Translations under genes and position numbers: made by a program
Notes under the pieces: model-generated
What the model was told of the DNA's origin: nothing
Databases searched by the model: none
The model's input: the letters and a program-made list of their open reading frames with translations, nothing else
In this document: positions 16,701-24,336 of the stretch, one piece after another
How the letters are laid out: each line of letters opens with the position of its first letter
Numbering within the stretch: position 1 is the stretch's first letter
Assembly: GCA_020073565.1 (NCBI GenBank)
Contig: JAIQEY010000050.1
Location: 1-37,930, forward strand
DNA length: 37,930 nt
DNA from: Terriglobia bacterium
GTDB lineage: Bacteria; Acidobacteriota; Terriglobia; Terriglobales; Acidobacteriaceae
Reading direction: 5' to 3'

Positions 16701-16960
16701 CCATCATGATGACCACGATGGCTGCACTGCTTGGAGGCTTGCCGTTGGCCCTCGGGCGCGGCACCGGCAGCGAACTCCGCCATCCCTTAGGAATCACCAT
16801 CGTCGGCGGACTGCTCCTGTCGCAGTTGCTGACGCTCTACACCACACCTGTCGTCTACCTGTGGTTTGACCGTCTTGCCCACCGCTTCTCGCGCTACCAG
16901 ATCGGCAACCCAATCGAGGATCCGGCGCTCGACGAACCTTCTGAGGCCCTCGGAGACTAG
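13790..16960 (+). CDS. RND permease 2 (MdtB/MuxB-like)
   Basis: 1056 aa. It begins MNPSRLFILRPVATSLLMVA, the typical MdtB/MdtC N-terminus, then ALPEVDYPTIQVMTFYPGA and MTSTSSFGSSLITLQFELD. The TM4 proton pair is Asp401-Asp402 (FVVDDAIVMIENI). The TM10 lysine is present as Lys937 (GIVKKNAIMMIDFALE). The C-terminal RFRPIMMTTMAALLGGLPLA and GSELRHPLGITIVGG are family blocks. It overlaps the adaptor by 4 nt and is followed after 2 nt by a paralogous permease. This is the layout of MdtABC/MuxABC, in which two different permeases form a heterotrimer. Gene symbol not assigned because orthology cannot be tested here. Confidence 0.92.
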   Translation: MNPSRLFILRPVATSLLMVAVILVGIVAYLQLPVSALPEVDYPTIQVMTFYPGAAPDVMASSVTAPLERQFGQVPGLNQMTSTSSFGSSLITLQFELDQNIDVEEQQVQAAINSSATYLPRDLPNPPIYSKVNPADAPILTMALTSDSLPLSRVEDLAETALAQKISQLPGVGLVSISGGQKPAVRVQANPTALASYQLSLEDVRTALGTANVDQAKGVIDGPRQSFTIGANDQLLSSQQYNSVIIAYRNGAPVRLSDVANAVDSAENVKQAAWVNTTPAVLLNIQRQPGANIISVADRVKKVLPQLQASLPAAVKVQILIDRTQTIRASVADVQFELMITVFLVVMVMFLFLRNLSATVIPSIAVPLSLVGTFGVMYLLGYSLNNLTLMALTISTGFVVDDAIVMIENIARYLEAGEAPLQAALKGAGQIGFTIVSLTVSLIAVLIPLLFMGDIVGRLFREFAVTLAVTILVSAVVSLTLTPMMCAKLLKSKHRDGEAGVPRPNAIARAAGSFFNRVIAFYGRTLKVVLRFQTTTLLVTVATLVATLLLYVYVPKGFFPVQDTGVIMGISEGPENISFTALSQRQQTLASVILKNPNVDSLASFIGVDGTNTTPNAGRIQINLKPRDQRKETASEIIRDLQPELAKVEGITLYMQPVQDLTVESRVSRTQYQYSMEDADVNELASWAPRLLQKLQAAPALRDVASDSQNNGLEANLVIDRDTASRLGILPQAIDDTLYDAFGQRQVSTMFTQLNQYHVVLEVDPSFQVSPDDLKHIYVKSGTVPQGQTSAAQVPLSTFSHFEQRNSPLAINHQGQFPVVTLSFNLAPGVSLGEATKAIEQAEQEINLPRSIVTSFQGTAAAFHNSLSSEPWLILAAIITVYIVLGVLYESYIHPVTILSTLPSAGVGAILALLFTGNDLGVVALIGIILLIGIVKKNAIMMIDFALEAERVEKKQPEEAIYQASLLRFRPIMMTTMAALLGGLPLALGRGTGSELRHPLGITIVGGLLLSQLLTLYTTPVVYLWFDRLAHRFSRYQIGNPIEDPALDEPSEALGD

Positions 16961-16962
16961 CC

Positions 16963-19900
16963 ATGAACGTCTCCGCTCCATTCATCAAGCGCCCCGTCGG
17001 CACCTCGTTGCTCGCTGCCGCCCTGCTCATGGCCGGCATTCTGGCATTTAACTTCCTGCCTGTTGCTCCGCTGCCTCAAGTCGAGTTCCCTGTTATCCAG
17101 GTGCAGGCGGGTCTGCCCGGAGCCAGTCCCGAGACCATGGCCTCGGCCGTCGCGACCCCGCTCGAACGCCAGTTCGGACGCATCGCCGGCATCAACCAGA
17201 TGACCTCGACCAGCACGCTCGGCTCCACCAACATCTCTTTGCAATTCGACCTGAACCGCAACATCGACGGCGCCGCGCGCGACGTGCAAGCCGCGATCAA
17301 CGCCGCCCGCAGCCAGCTACCCTCGTATCTCCCGGGCAATCCCGGCTATCACAAGGCGAATCCCGCGGACGCGCCCATCCTCATCCTCGCGCTTACTTCT
17401 GAAACCATTACACGGCCGGACATCTACGACGCCGCCGATTCCATCCTCGCCCAGAAACTCGCGCAGATTGAAGGTGTCGGCCAGGTCTTCGTTGGCGGAG
17501 GAGCCAAGCCCGCGGTCCGCGCTGAAGTCAATCCCACTCTTCTCAATAAGCTCGGCGTTGGCCTCGACACCGTCCGTGCCGCGCTCGGCCAGGCCAACGC
17601 GCACTCGCCCAAAGGAGAGTTCTCCGGTCCCATCAACGTTTGGAGCATCCGCGCCAACGATCAGATCTTCCGCGCCGACCAGTACCGCAGTCTCATTGTC
17701 AGCTACAAGAATGGCGCTGCCGTGCGCCTCGGCGATGTCGCTGATGTAGCAGACTCGGTCGAAGATATCCGCAACATCGGACTCGCCAACGGCAAGCCCG
17801 CCGTCCTGGTCATCGTCTTCCGGCAGCCCGGCGCCAACATCATCGCTACGGTCGACCGAGTCATCGCTGCGCTCCCGCAACTTAAGTTGTCCATCTCGCC
17901 CGCCATCGATCTCAGCGTGGTGATGGACCGCACCACCACGGTACGTGCTTCCGTCGCCGACATCGAGCGCACGCTCGTCATCTCCGTCATCCTGGTCATC
18001 CTCGTCGTCTTCGCCTTCCTGCGTACCTTCCGGGCGACCATTATTCCCAGCGTTGCCGTCCCGCTTTCTCTCATCGGCACTTTCGGAGTGATGTACCTCC
18101 TCCACTACAGTCTCGACAATCTCTCGCTGATGGCCCTCGCTATCTCCACCGGCTTCGTGGTGGACGATGCCATCGTCGTCCTCGAAAACATTACTCGCTT
18201 CAACGAAATGGGCATGACTCCGGTGCAGGCCGCCTACCGTGGTGCTCGGGAGATCGGATTCACCGTCCTCTCGATGAGCACTTCGCTCATCGCCGTCTTC
18301 ATCCCGATTCTGCTGATGGCTGGAATCGTCGGCCGCCTCTTCCGTGAATTTGCAGTCGTGCTCAGCATCGCCATTACCGTCTCTTTGCTCGTCTCACTCA
18401 CAGTAACGCCGACCATGTGTGCCAAATTCCTGCGCCCGAATCACGAGAAGAAGCACAATTTCATTTACCGCGCGAGCGAATGGCTCTTCGACCACCTGCT
18501 CGGAGCCTATCGCCACAGCCTCAACTGGGTCTTGCGTCATCAACCGCTCACGCTCGGCGTCACGATTGCCACCGCCTGCCTCAGCGTCTACCTCTACATC
18601 CTCGTTCCGAAAGGTTTCTTTCCGCAGCAGGACACGGGCCGCATCGGCGGCTCGGTCCAGGCCGCGCAAGACATTTCCTTCGAAGCCATGAGCGGTAAGA
18701 TGCGCCAGTATGTTGACATTGTGATGAAGGACCCTGCCGTCGCCACCATCGTGGGTTTTGCCGGCAGCGGCAACACCGGGCGCATGTTCATTACCCTGAA
18801 GCCTCTCGCCGAGCGCAAAATCACCGCCGACCAGGTCATCGGACGCCTGCGCGGCAAACTCGCCGTCGTTCCCGGCGCCACGCTCTACATGCAGTCCCAG
18901 CAAGACCTCACCATCGGCGGCCGCATGGGCCAGGCCCAGTATCAGTACACGTTACAGGGAGAAAATCTTCAGGAACTCAACGACTGGTCGCCGCGCCTGG
19001 TGCAGAAACTCCGCTCGCTCCCACAGCTCCGCGACGTCAACACCGACCAGCAGGATAAAGGACTGCAAACCACCGTGCTGATCGACCGCGACACCGCGGC
19101 CCGTCTCGGCGTGGCCGCCGCCGACGTCGACAACGCCCTCTACGACGCCTTTGGACAGCGCCAGGTTTCCGTTATGTACCGCCAGCTCAACCAGTACCAC
19201 GTTGTCATGGAGGTCGCACCCAACTTCTCACGCACGAACGAAGCGCTCGACAACATCTACGTGCGCGGCAGTAACGGCACGGCCGTCCCGCTCTCCTCCA
19301 TCGCGCACTTCGGCCCCTCGAATGTCGCTCTCGCGGTCAATCACCAGGGACAATATCCGTCCGCCACCATCTCGTTCAATCTCGCTCCTGGCGTAGCCTT
19401 GGGCGACGCGACCAAAATCATTGAAGACGCCGAACGCAGCATCGGATTCCCTTCCACCATTCACGCCGGTTTCCAGGGCACCGCCGCCGCTTTTCAGGAT
19501 TCGCTTTCCAGCGAGCCGCTGCTCATCCTTGCCGCCCTGGTCACCGTCTACATCGTGCTTGGCATTCTCTACGAAAGCTACGCCCACCCCATCACGATTC
19601 TTTCCACGCTTCCCTCCGCCGGAGTAGGTGCGCTTTTGGCACTGCTGATCTCAAAAAACGAACTCAATGTGATCGGACTTATCGGCATCATCCTTCTGAT
19701 CGGTCTCGTAAAAAAGAACGCCATCATGATGATCGACTTCGCCCTCGACACCGAGCGCCGCCACGGCAAGTCCCCCACCGACGCCATCCACGAAGCCTGC
19801 CTCCTCCGCTTCCGCCCGATCATGATGACCACCATGGCCGCGCTTCTCGGCGGATTGCCTCTTGCCCTCGGCACCGGCACCGGCTCCGAACTCCGCCGCC

Positions 19901-20061
19901 CCCTGGGAATCACGATTGTTGGCGGTCTGATCGTCAGCCAGATGCTGACCCTGTTCACCACGCCCGTGGTCTACATCTACGTCGACCGAGTTCGGCTCTG
20001 GCTCCGCGGTCCCCACACCCGTCTCGACTCCACCGCAGTCTCACGCCCTGTGCAGGGTTAA
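16963..20061 (+). CDS. RND permease 3 (MdtC/MuxC-like)
   Basis: 1032 aa, paralogue of permease 2 and immediately downstream. It starts MNVSAPFIKRPVGTSLLAAA and shares VEFPVIQVQAGLPGASPETM, MTSTSTLGSTNISLQFDLN and ADAPILILALTSE with the MdtC group. The proton-relay residues are intact: Asp401-Asp402 (FVVDDAIVVLENI) and Lys918 (GLVKKNAIMMIDFALD). The porter segments differ clearly from permease 2, as expected for two non-identical subunits of one B2C trimer. Family comparison suggests one partner binds drug and the other mainly conducts protons; which is which is not readable here. It is the last gene of the island and converges on the YfcE-type gene. Confidence 0.92.
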   Translation: MNVSAPFIKRPVGTSLLAAALLMAGILAFNFLPVAPLPQVEFPVIQVQAGLPGASPETMASAVATPLERQFGRIAGINQMTSTSTLGSTNISLQFDLNRNIDGAARDVQAAINAARSQLPSYLPGNPGYHKANPADAPILILALTSETITRPDIYDAADSILAQKLAQIEGVGQVFVGGGAKPAVRAEVNPTLLNKLGVGLDTVRAALGQANAHSPKGEFSGPINVWSIRANDQIFRADQYRSLIVSYKNGAAVRLGDVADVADSVEDIRNIGLANGKPAVLVIVFRQPGANIIATVDRVIAALPQLKLSISPAIDLSVVMDRTTTVRASVADIERTLVISVILVILVVFAFLRTFRATIIPSVAVPLSLIGTFGVMYLLHYSLDNLSLMALAISTGFVVDDAIVVLENITRFNEMGMTPVQAAYRGAREIGFTVLSMSTSLIAVFIPILLMAGIVGRLFREFAVVLSIAITVSLLVSLTVTPTMCAKFLRPNHEKKHNFIYRASEWLFDHLLGAYRHSLNWVLRHQPLTLGVTIATACLSVYLYILVPKGFFPQQDTGRIGGSVQAAQDISFEAMSGKMRQYVDIVMKDPAVATIVGFAGSGNTGRMFITLKPLAERKITADQVIGRLRGKLAVVPGATLYMQSQQDLTIGGRMGQAQYQYTLQGENLQELNDWSPRLVQKLRSLPQLRDVNTDQQDKGLQTTVLIDRDTAARLGVAAADVDNALYDAFGQRQVSVMYRQLNQYHVVMEVAPNFSRTNEALDNIYVRGSNGTAVPLSSIAHFGPSNVALAVNHQGQYPSATISFNLAPGVALGDATKIIEDAERSIGFPSTIHAGFQGTAAAFQDSLSSEPLLILAALVTVYIVLGILYESYAHPITILSTLPSAGVGALLALLISKNELNVIGLIGIILLIGLVKKNAIMMIDFALDTERRHGKSPTDAIHEACLLRFRPIMMTTMAALLGGLPLALGTGTGSELRRPLGITIVGGLIVSQMLTLFTTPVVYIYVDRVRLWLRGPHTRLDSTAVSRPVQG

Positions 20062-20124
20062 ACGGATAACGATTGTGGCAGCGGTGCACTAAGTGCAAAC
20101 CAGATTCCGTGAAGAATTGTCCGG

Positions 20125-20580
20125 CTACTCTAACTGCACGAGCTTTGCAACCACGCGTCCAGCCCGGACCTCAAGTCTTCCCACGGTCACCGGCAAGTGA
20201 AACCGGCGTGGTCCTGCGCTTCCGGGATTGAAGTACAGCACCCCATTCTTCTCCTCCATGGTCGGTCGATGGCTGTGGCCGTAGACGACTACGCGAAAGC
20301 CGGCTGCCTCGGGCTTCAAGTCGAGTTGAGCGAGGTCATGCAACATATAGATGGAGACACCGCCGAACTCGACGACTTCAGTTTTGGGGAGTTGGGCGCC
20401 CCAGCGGCCCCGATCCACGTTCCCGCGCACCGCGGTCACGGGCGCGGTTCGGGAAAGGGCTTCGAGAATCTCGGGACCCCCGACATCTCCGGCATGCAGG
20501 ATTTGCTCGACGCCCTCCAACGCCGTGAGCGCTTCCGGGCGCAACAGACCATGTGTGTCAGAGATGACGCCGATTTTCAT
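20125..20580 (-). CDS. YfcE/MJ0936-type metallophosphoesterase
   Basis: A 151-aa calcineurin-fold phosphodiesterase of the compact YfcE class. Metal-binding motifs occur in order: SDTHG (Asp8, His10), AGDVGG, RGNVDRG (the GNxD motif), YGHSHRP (the GHTH motif) and NPGSAGPRRF. Substrates of this family include artificial phosphodiesters; the in vivo role is unknown. The ATG at 20580 gives the standard MKIGVISDTHG start, although the frame is open to 20631. It is divergent from recQ and shares 128 nt of upstream sequence with it. It converges on the RND island. Confidence 0.9.
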   Translation of the reverse strand: MKIGVISDTHGLLRPEALTALEGVEQILHAGDVGGPEILEALSRTAPVTAVRGNVDRGRWGAQLPKTEVVEFGGVSIYMLHDLAQLDLKPEAAGFRVVVYGHSHRPTMEEKNGVLYFNPGSAGPRRFHLPVTVGRLEVRAGRVVAKLVQLE

Positions 20581-20708
20581 AGGATCGCGCAAGGTTATTG
20601 CTTGATTCTCACATTGACCCCAATTCGTCACAAATCCGGTGTGGAAAGCTCACAGAACTCGGGGTGCCTGGTGAGTGAACATTCTCTATACTGCACAAGA
20701 CGGAATCG

Positions 20709-22610
20709 ATGCCTGATCCAGTTCCAAACCTGGCGGAAGTGCTCCGGCGCTATTGGGGATATCACGAATTCCGCCCCAAGCAAGAGGACGTCATTTGCAG
20801 TCTGTTGGCGGGGCACGATGCCTGCGTGGTGATGCCAACCGGCGGCGGCAAGTCGCTGTGCTACCAGCTTCCGGCGGTGGTCTCGGGAAAGACGGCTGTG
20901 GTGGTTTCGCCGCTGATCGCGCTGATGCAGGACCAGGCGGCACAGTTGGCGCAGATGGGGATTCCTGCCGCCGCCATCAACAGCTTCCAGAATTCGTCGG
21001 AGCAAGGCCGAGTGATGGCCAACGCGCGGCGCGGCGACTATCGCTTGCTCTACCTTTCGCCCGAGCGACTGGCGGCTGAAAGCACGTTTGATTGGCTGGC
21101 CAGTGTGCCGGTCGGCTTTTTCGCAGTAGACGAGGCGCACTGCATTTCCGAGTGGGGGCACGAGTTCCGTCCGGACTATCGTCAGCTAAGCCGGCTGCGC
21201 ACGCGCTTTCCCGAACGTCCGATCGCAGCCTTCACCGCGAGCGCGACCCGGCAGGTGCGGCACGACATCCTGAAACAGTTACAGATGCGCGAGCCGGATC
21301 TGTACATTGCCAGCTTCCATCGCAAGAATCTCAGCTACGTGACGCACGAGTGCGAGCCGCGCACCCAGCTCAATCTGCTCTGCCGCGCGCTACGCCATTA
21401 CACCGAAGGCAGCATCATCGTCTATGCCCCAACCATTCGACGCGTAGAAGAAGCGGTCGAGTACCTGGAAGAGAACGGCATCCCAGCGATTCCGTATCAC
21501 GCGAAGATGGAAGCACCCCTGCGCCGTCAGAACCAGGAGAAATGGATGTCGGACGAGGTCCGCGTTCTGGTCGGCACGATTGCATTTGGACTGGGAATTA
21601 ATAAGCCTTCGGTGCGGGCGGTGATTCATCTATCGCTGCCCAAGTCGATTGAGCAGTACTACCAGGAAGCGGGGCGCGCGGGACGGGATGGGCGTCTGGC
21701 GGATTGCGTGCTGCTCTGGCAGAAACGAGATCACATTCTGCTGGAGTACTTCATCGGGAAAATCTCGGACGATGCGGAACGCGAGCGATCGTGGGAGCGC
21801 AAGCGCATCATCAGCCGGTTTGTGGACTCGCATGGGTGTCGCCAGCGCCAGATCTGCCTGCATTTCGGGGAGACGCCGAAATGGCAGCGCTGCACCAACT
21901 GCGACAACTGCGGCACGAAGCCTGAGTGGCTGAGTGAAGAGAGAGGCGATGAGGCCATCGCTGTGCCGTTGAAACGGAAGTTTTATGTTCCTAGCCTTGG
22001 GGATGACAAACCGCGAAGGCCAGAGGTGGCCTACGCGGAAGTGGACCCGGCGCTGGCGGAGTATCTCCGCGAATGGCGGCGGTCATTGGCAAGGGAGAGA
22101 AAAGTGCCCGCCTACATCATTCTCCATGACAGCGTTCTGGAAGAACTGTGCCGGCGCCGGCCAGCAAGTTTTCAAGAATTGCAGCAGATACCGGGCATCG
22201 GCGAACGCAAGGCCGACGTGTACGGCGCAGATATCCTCCGAGCCCTCCGACACTTTGGCGAGGGCGCGCGGGCCGTTCAGACATCTGCGAAGGAACCGTC
22301 TCCTTCGGAACTAACTCTGCGGCTTCTGAATGAAGGCCGCAGCTTTGAAGAGATTGCGCGCATTCGGGCGCGTCAGGTTTCGACTATCGTGTCCACGGTC
22401 GCCAATCTGATCGAAGGCGGACTGGTGAAGTTGGACCCGAAGTGGGTTTCTCCGTATGCTCAGCCACAGATCGAGGCGGCCTGTCTGCAGCATGGCGTTG
22501 AGAAGCTGAAAATAGTTAAAGACGCTGTACCGCCCTTCGTCAGCTATGAAGACATTCGGCTGGTGGTGGCGCATTTGCGAGCACAACAGCCTCGAACCAG
22601 GAGTGCCTGA
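20709..22610 (+). CDS. recQ: RecQ-family ATP-dependent DNA helicase with C-terminal HTH domain
   Basis: 633 aa. The Q-motif FRPKQ (21-25), Walker A MPTGGGKS (42-49), VVSPLIALMQDQ, DEAH box with the RecQ aromatic loop (AVDEAHCISEWGHEFRPDY), FTASAT, and in the second helicase lobe VGTIAFGLGINKPSVRAVIH and QEAGRAGRDG are all present. Four Cys in CRQRQIC...CTNCDNC form the zinc subdomain. After it there is only a short linker (about 40 aa) before an HRDC domain (about 445-515, with PGIGERKADVYG). The usual RQC winged helix therefore seems to be missing. The last about 95 residues (LTLRLLNEGRSFEEIARIR through LVKLDPKW) resemble the HTH_40 domain. It unwinds branched DNA in recombination and repair. 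No SD is evident. Confidence 0.92.
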   Translation: MPDPVPNLAEVLRRYWGYHEFRPKQEDVICSLLAGHDACVVMPTGGGKSLCYQLPAVVSGKTAVVVSPLIALMQDQAAQLAQMGIPAAAINSFQNSSEQGRVMANARRGDYRLLYLSPERLAAESTFDWLASVPVGFFAVDEAHCISEWGHEFRPDYRQLSRLRTRFPERPIAAFTASATRQVRHDILKQLQMREPDLYIASFHRKNLSYVTHECEPRTQLNLLCRALRHYTEGSIIVYAPTIRRVEEAVEYLEENGIPAIPYHAKMEAPLRRQNQEKWMSDEVRVLVGTIAFGLGINKPSVRAVIHLSLPKSIEQYYQEAGRAGRDGRLADCVLLWQKRDHILLEYFIGKISDDAERERSWERKRIISRFVDSHGCRQRQICLHFGETPKWQRCTNCDNCGTKPEWLSEERGDEAIAVPLKRKFYVPSLGDDKPRRPEVAYAEVDPALAEYLREWRRSLARERKVPAYIILHDSVLEELCRRRPASFQELQQIPGIGERKADVYGADILRALRHFGEGARAVQTSAKEPSPSELTLRLLNEGRSFEEIARIRARQVSTIVSTVANLIEGGLVKLDPKWVSPYAQPQIEAACLQHGVEKLKIVKDAVPPFVSYEDIRLVVAHLRAQQPRTRSA

Positions 22611-22620
22611 CCCTCGGCCT

Positions 22621-22676
22621 GTGCGAGGCGGGCAGAACCTGCCCTGAGCGAGTCAAAAGGAATGCCCGCCCCACAC
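22621..22676. repeat. Degenerate REP-like element
   Basis: Read on the minus strand, this contains TGTGGGGCGGGCATTCC, an intervening stretch of about 20 nt, then TTCTGCCCGCC. The outer blocks resemble the TGTGGCGCGGGC-N6-GCCCGCG hairpin found elsewhere in the window, but with extra loop sequence. It fills the convergent gap between recQ and the di-haem oxidoreductase gene. It has no U-tract that would make it a standard terminator. Confidence 0.45.
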
Positions 22677-22692
22677 CAATGGCCATGCCGAA

Positions 22693-23991
22693 TTAAAGCG
22701 CGTGCAAAAACGTTAGCAGGCAGTGCAATTCCCGGTCGTTCAGCCATCGGTATCGTCCGCTTGCTTCGCGGGCCTCTCCTTGGTGACGCAAGATTGCGTC
22801 TTCCAGCGAAGTCGAACGCCCGTCGTGCATCAGGCGAGCGCGCGTCCGTAGTCCCCAAAGAGGTGCGGTGCGCAGCTTGTTGGCCGTATCTGGCGGACCG
22901 TTCTGCACGATCCCGTCGCCGGTTCCGATGTCATGCAGCAGGAAGTCTCCGTAGGGATGGATCACCTTGTTCCCAAGAGCTTCGGGCACCGTGAACGTTC
23001 CGCCATTGATCACGGTACCAGCCGGAGCCGTGGTGATGGCCGGCACATGACAGATGCCGCAACCGACTTGCATGAAGATCTTCTGTCCCATGCGAGCGTC
23101 GGGCGTTGCCGCCATGACGGTGTCGACCGGTGGGGCCATGGTGCCGCGGATGAACGTAGCGAAATGGTCGATATCCGCCACGCCGGGGTCTCCCTCGGGC
23201 TTGTCTTCCGGATCGGTGGTCGTCTTGCACACTGACGTAGTGTCGGTCGGAAGCAGTCGGGAGGTCACTCCTTGTTCGTTCAGATACGCGTCGGCAGAGA
23301 AGGAAAGCAGGCTGGCGTGCTGGTCCTTCCAGCCAAATCGACCGGCGCGACTCTGTCCGGGAGCCTCCAGCACCATGACCTGAATCAATTCGCCGTGGAC
23401 CCTGCCATTACTCAACAATGGCTGCTGGGCCGCGATGCTTTGCAGGGCACGGTCGTCAATCGCCTCCACAAAACCATCTCCGAGAAGACTCAAAGACATT
23501 CGGAGGGCGTGGATATCCGCATGACGTGGAGCTCGTTCCTGGGCTTCGGGGCAGATCGCCCGATCGTTGACCAGGGAGCGATCGGGGATGGGGGTTTGCC
23601 CTCGATTGATCACGATGGTTGGGTCCTGAAAATTTCCGTGGCGGTCGAGATTGCCGACACGGAATTCGGTGATCTGACTGCTGCCGCCCGTGACCGGATC
23701 TTGATGGCAATCGGAGCAGGCGCGCGCGTTATAGACGGGGCCTAACCCGCTGTCCACTCCTTCTGCTTCCTCGAACTGGGCCTGGTCTTCGGCGAAGGTA
23801 TCCCCAGCAGGCTCGGGCAGGCCATTGCTGACACTTTGGGTGCCGGGCCCCCCACCTGGGCTGAGCGAGGGAGTGGTGAAACCGGTGGGGGCCTCGACGG
23901 GCGATTGGGAAGGTACCTGCGTGACTGCGGCGGACAGCATGACCAGTACTGCCGCGAAGACGGTAGCGATCAATTGTTTCCAGCTTTTCAT
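22693..23991 (-). CDS. Di-haem c-type oxidoreductase (DHOR/DUF1111-like)
   Basis: About 432 aa. The start ATG at 23991 has AGGAGA upstream and opens a signal peptide (WKQLIATVFAAVLVMLSAA). Two CXXCH haem sites are visible: CSDCH (Cys92, His96) and CGICH near residue 320. Conserved blocks GPVYNARACSDCHQDP, RMSLSLLGDGFVEAI, GRFGWKDQHASLLSFSADAY, NKLRTAPLWGLR and MHDGRSTSLEDAI match the putative di-haem peroxidase/thiol-oxidoreductase family found in the periplasm. Some relatives occur beside imelysin-type proteins; none is here. The true substrate is unknown. A Pro/Gly-rich linker follows the signal peptide. A candidate promoter lies at 24193-24221. Confidence 0.88.
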   Translation of the reverse strand: MKSWKQLIATVFAAVLVMLSAAVTQVPSQSPVEAPTGFTTPSLSPGGGPGTQSVSNGLPEPAGDTFAEDQAQFEEAEGVDSGLGPVYNARACSDCHQDPVTGGSSQITEFRVGNLDRHGNFQDPTIVINRGQTPIPDRSLVNDRAICPEAQERAPRHADIHALRMSLSLLGDGFVEAIDDRALQSIAAQQPLLSNGRVHGELIQVMVLEAPGQSRAGRFGWKDQHASLLSFSADAYLNEQGVTSRLLPTDTTSVCKTTTDPEDKPEGDPGVADIDHFATFIRGTMAPPVDTVMAATPDARMGQKIFMQVGCGICHVPAITTAPAGTVINGGTFTVPEALGNKVIHPYGDFLLHDIGTGDGIVQNGPPDTANKLRTAPLWGLRTRARLMHDGRSTSLEDAILRHQGEAREASGRYRWLNDRELHCLLTFLHAL

Positions 23992-24192
23992 TTGTCTCTC
24001 CTGACAGGGGACAGGGATATCCTCAAGAAAAACGGTGCGTTGATATCGAAGAGAGGCGTGGCAGAACTTTCCCTCTCTCGTGTTCGGCTCAGTGGCGAAC
24101 AAACAGGCGAAACGAGGTCTCAAGACAGGGGACTGGGTTTTGTCCAGGCCTGACTTACCCGTTTTGCTTCAGAGGTGTTGAAAGTTGGAGCA

Positions 24193-24221
24193 ATCTAATC
24201 CCAATTGAAAACCCAGGTCAA
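24193..24221 (-). promoter_or_regulatory. Candidate sigma70-like promoter for the di-haem gene
   Basis: On the minus strand TTGACC (24221-24216), a 17-nt spacer and TTAGAT (24198-24193) lie about 200 nt upstream of the di-haem gene. The -35 is good, the -10 is poor. The rest of the 345-nt gap (23992-24336) shows no gene, clear terminator or riboswitch that I can recognise. Confidence 0.3.
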
Positions 24222-24336
24222 GCATCGAAGGTGCATGATGCAAGCGGCAAATGCCAAGCCCAGCGCAGGATTTGGGCCCATCTCCGGCAAGGCCATTTTC
24301 CGGCGAAGGAGCGAACGACAATCCGTTATTGGGTGG

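Noticed and set aside
23992..24336. Possible riboswitch or small RNA in the gap before the di-haem gene
   Set aside because: No conserved riboswitch core, terminator hairpin or covarying stem could be recognised; only a weak promoter was drawn.
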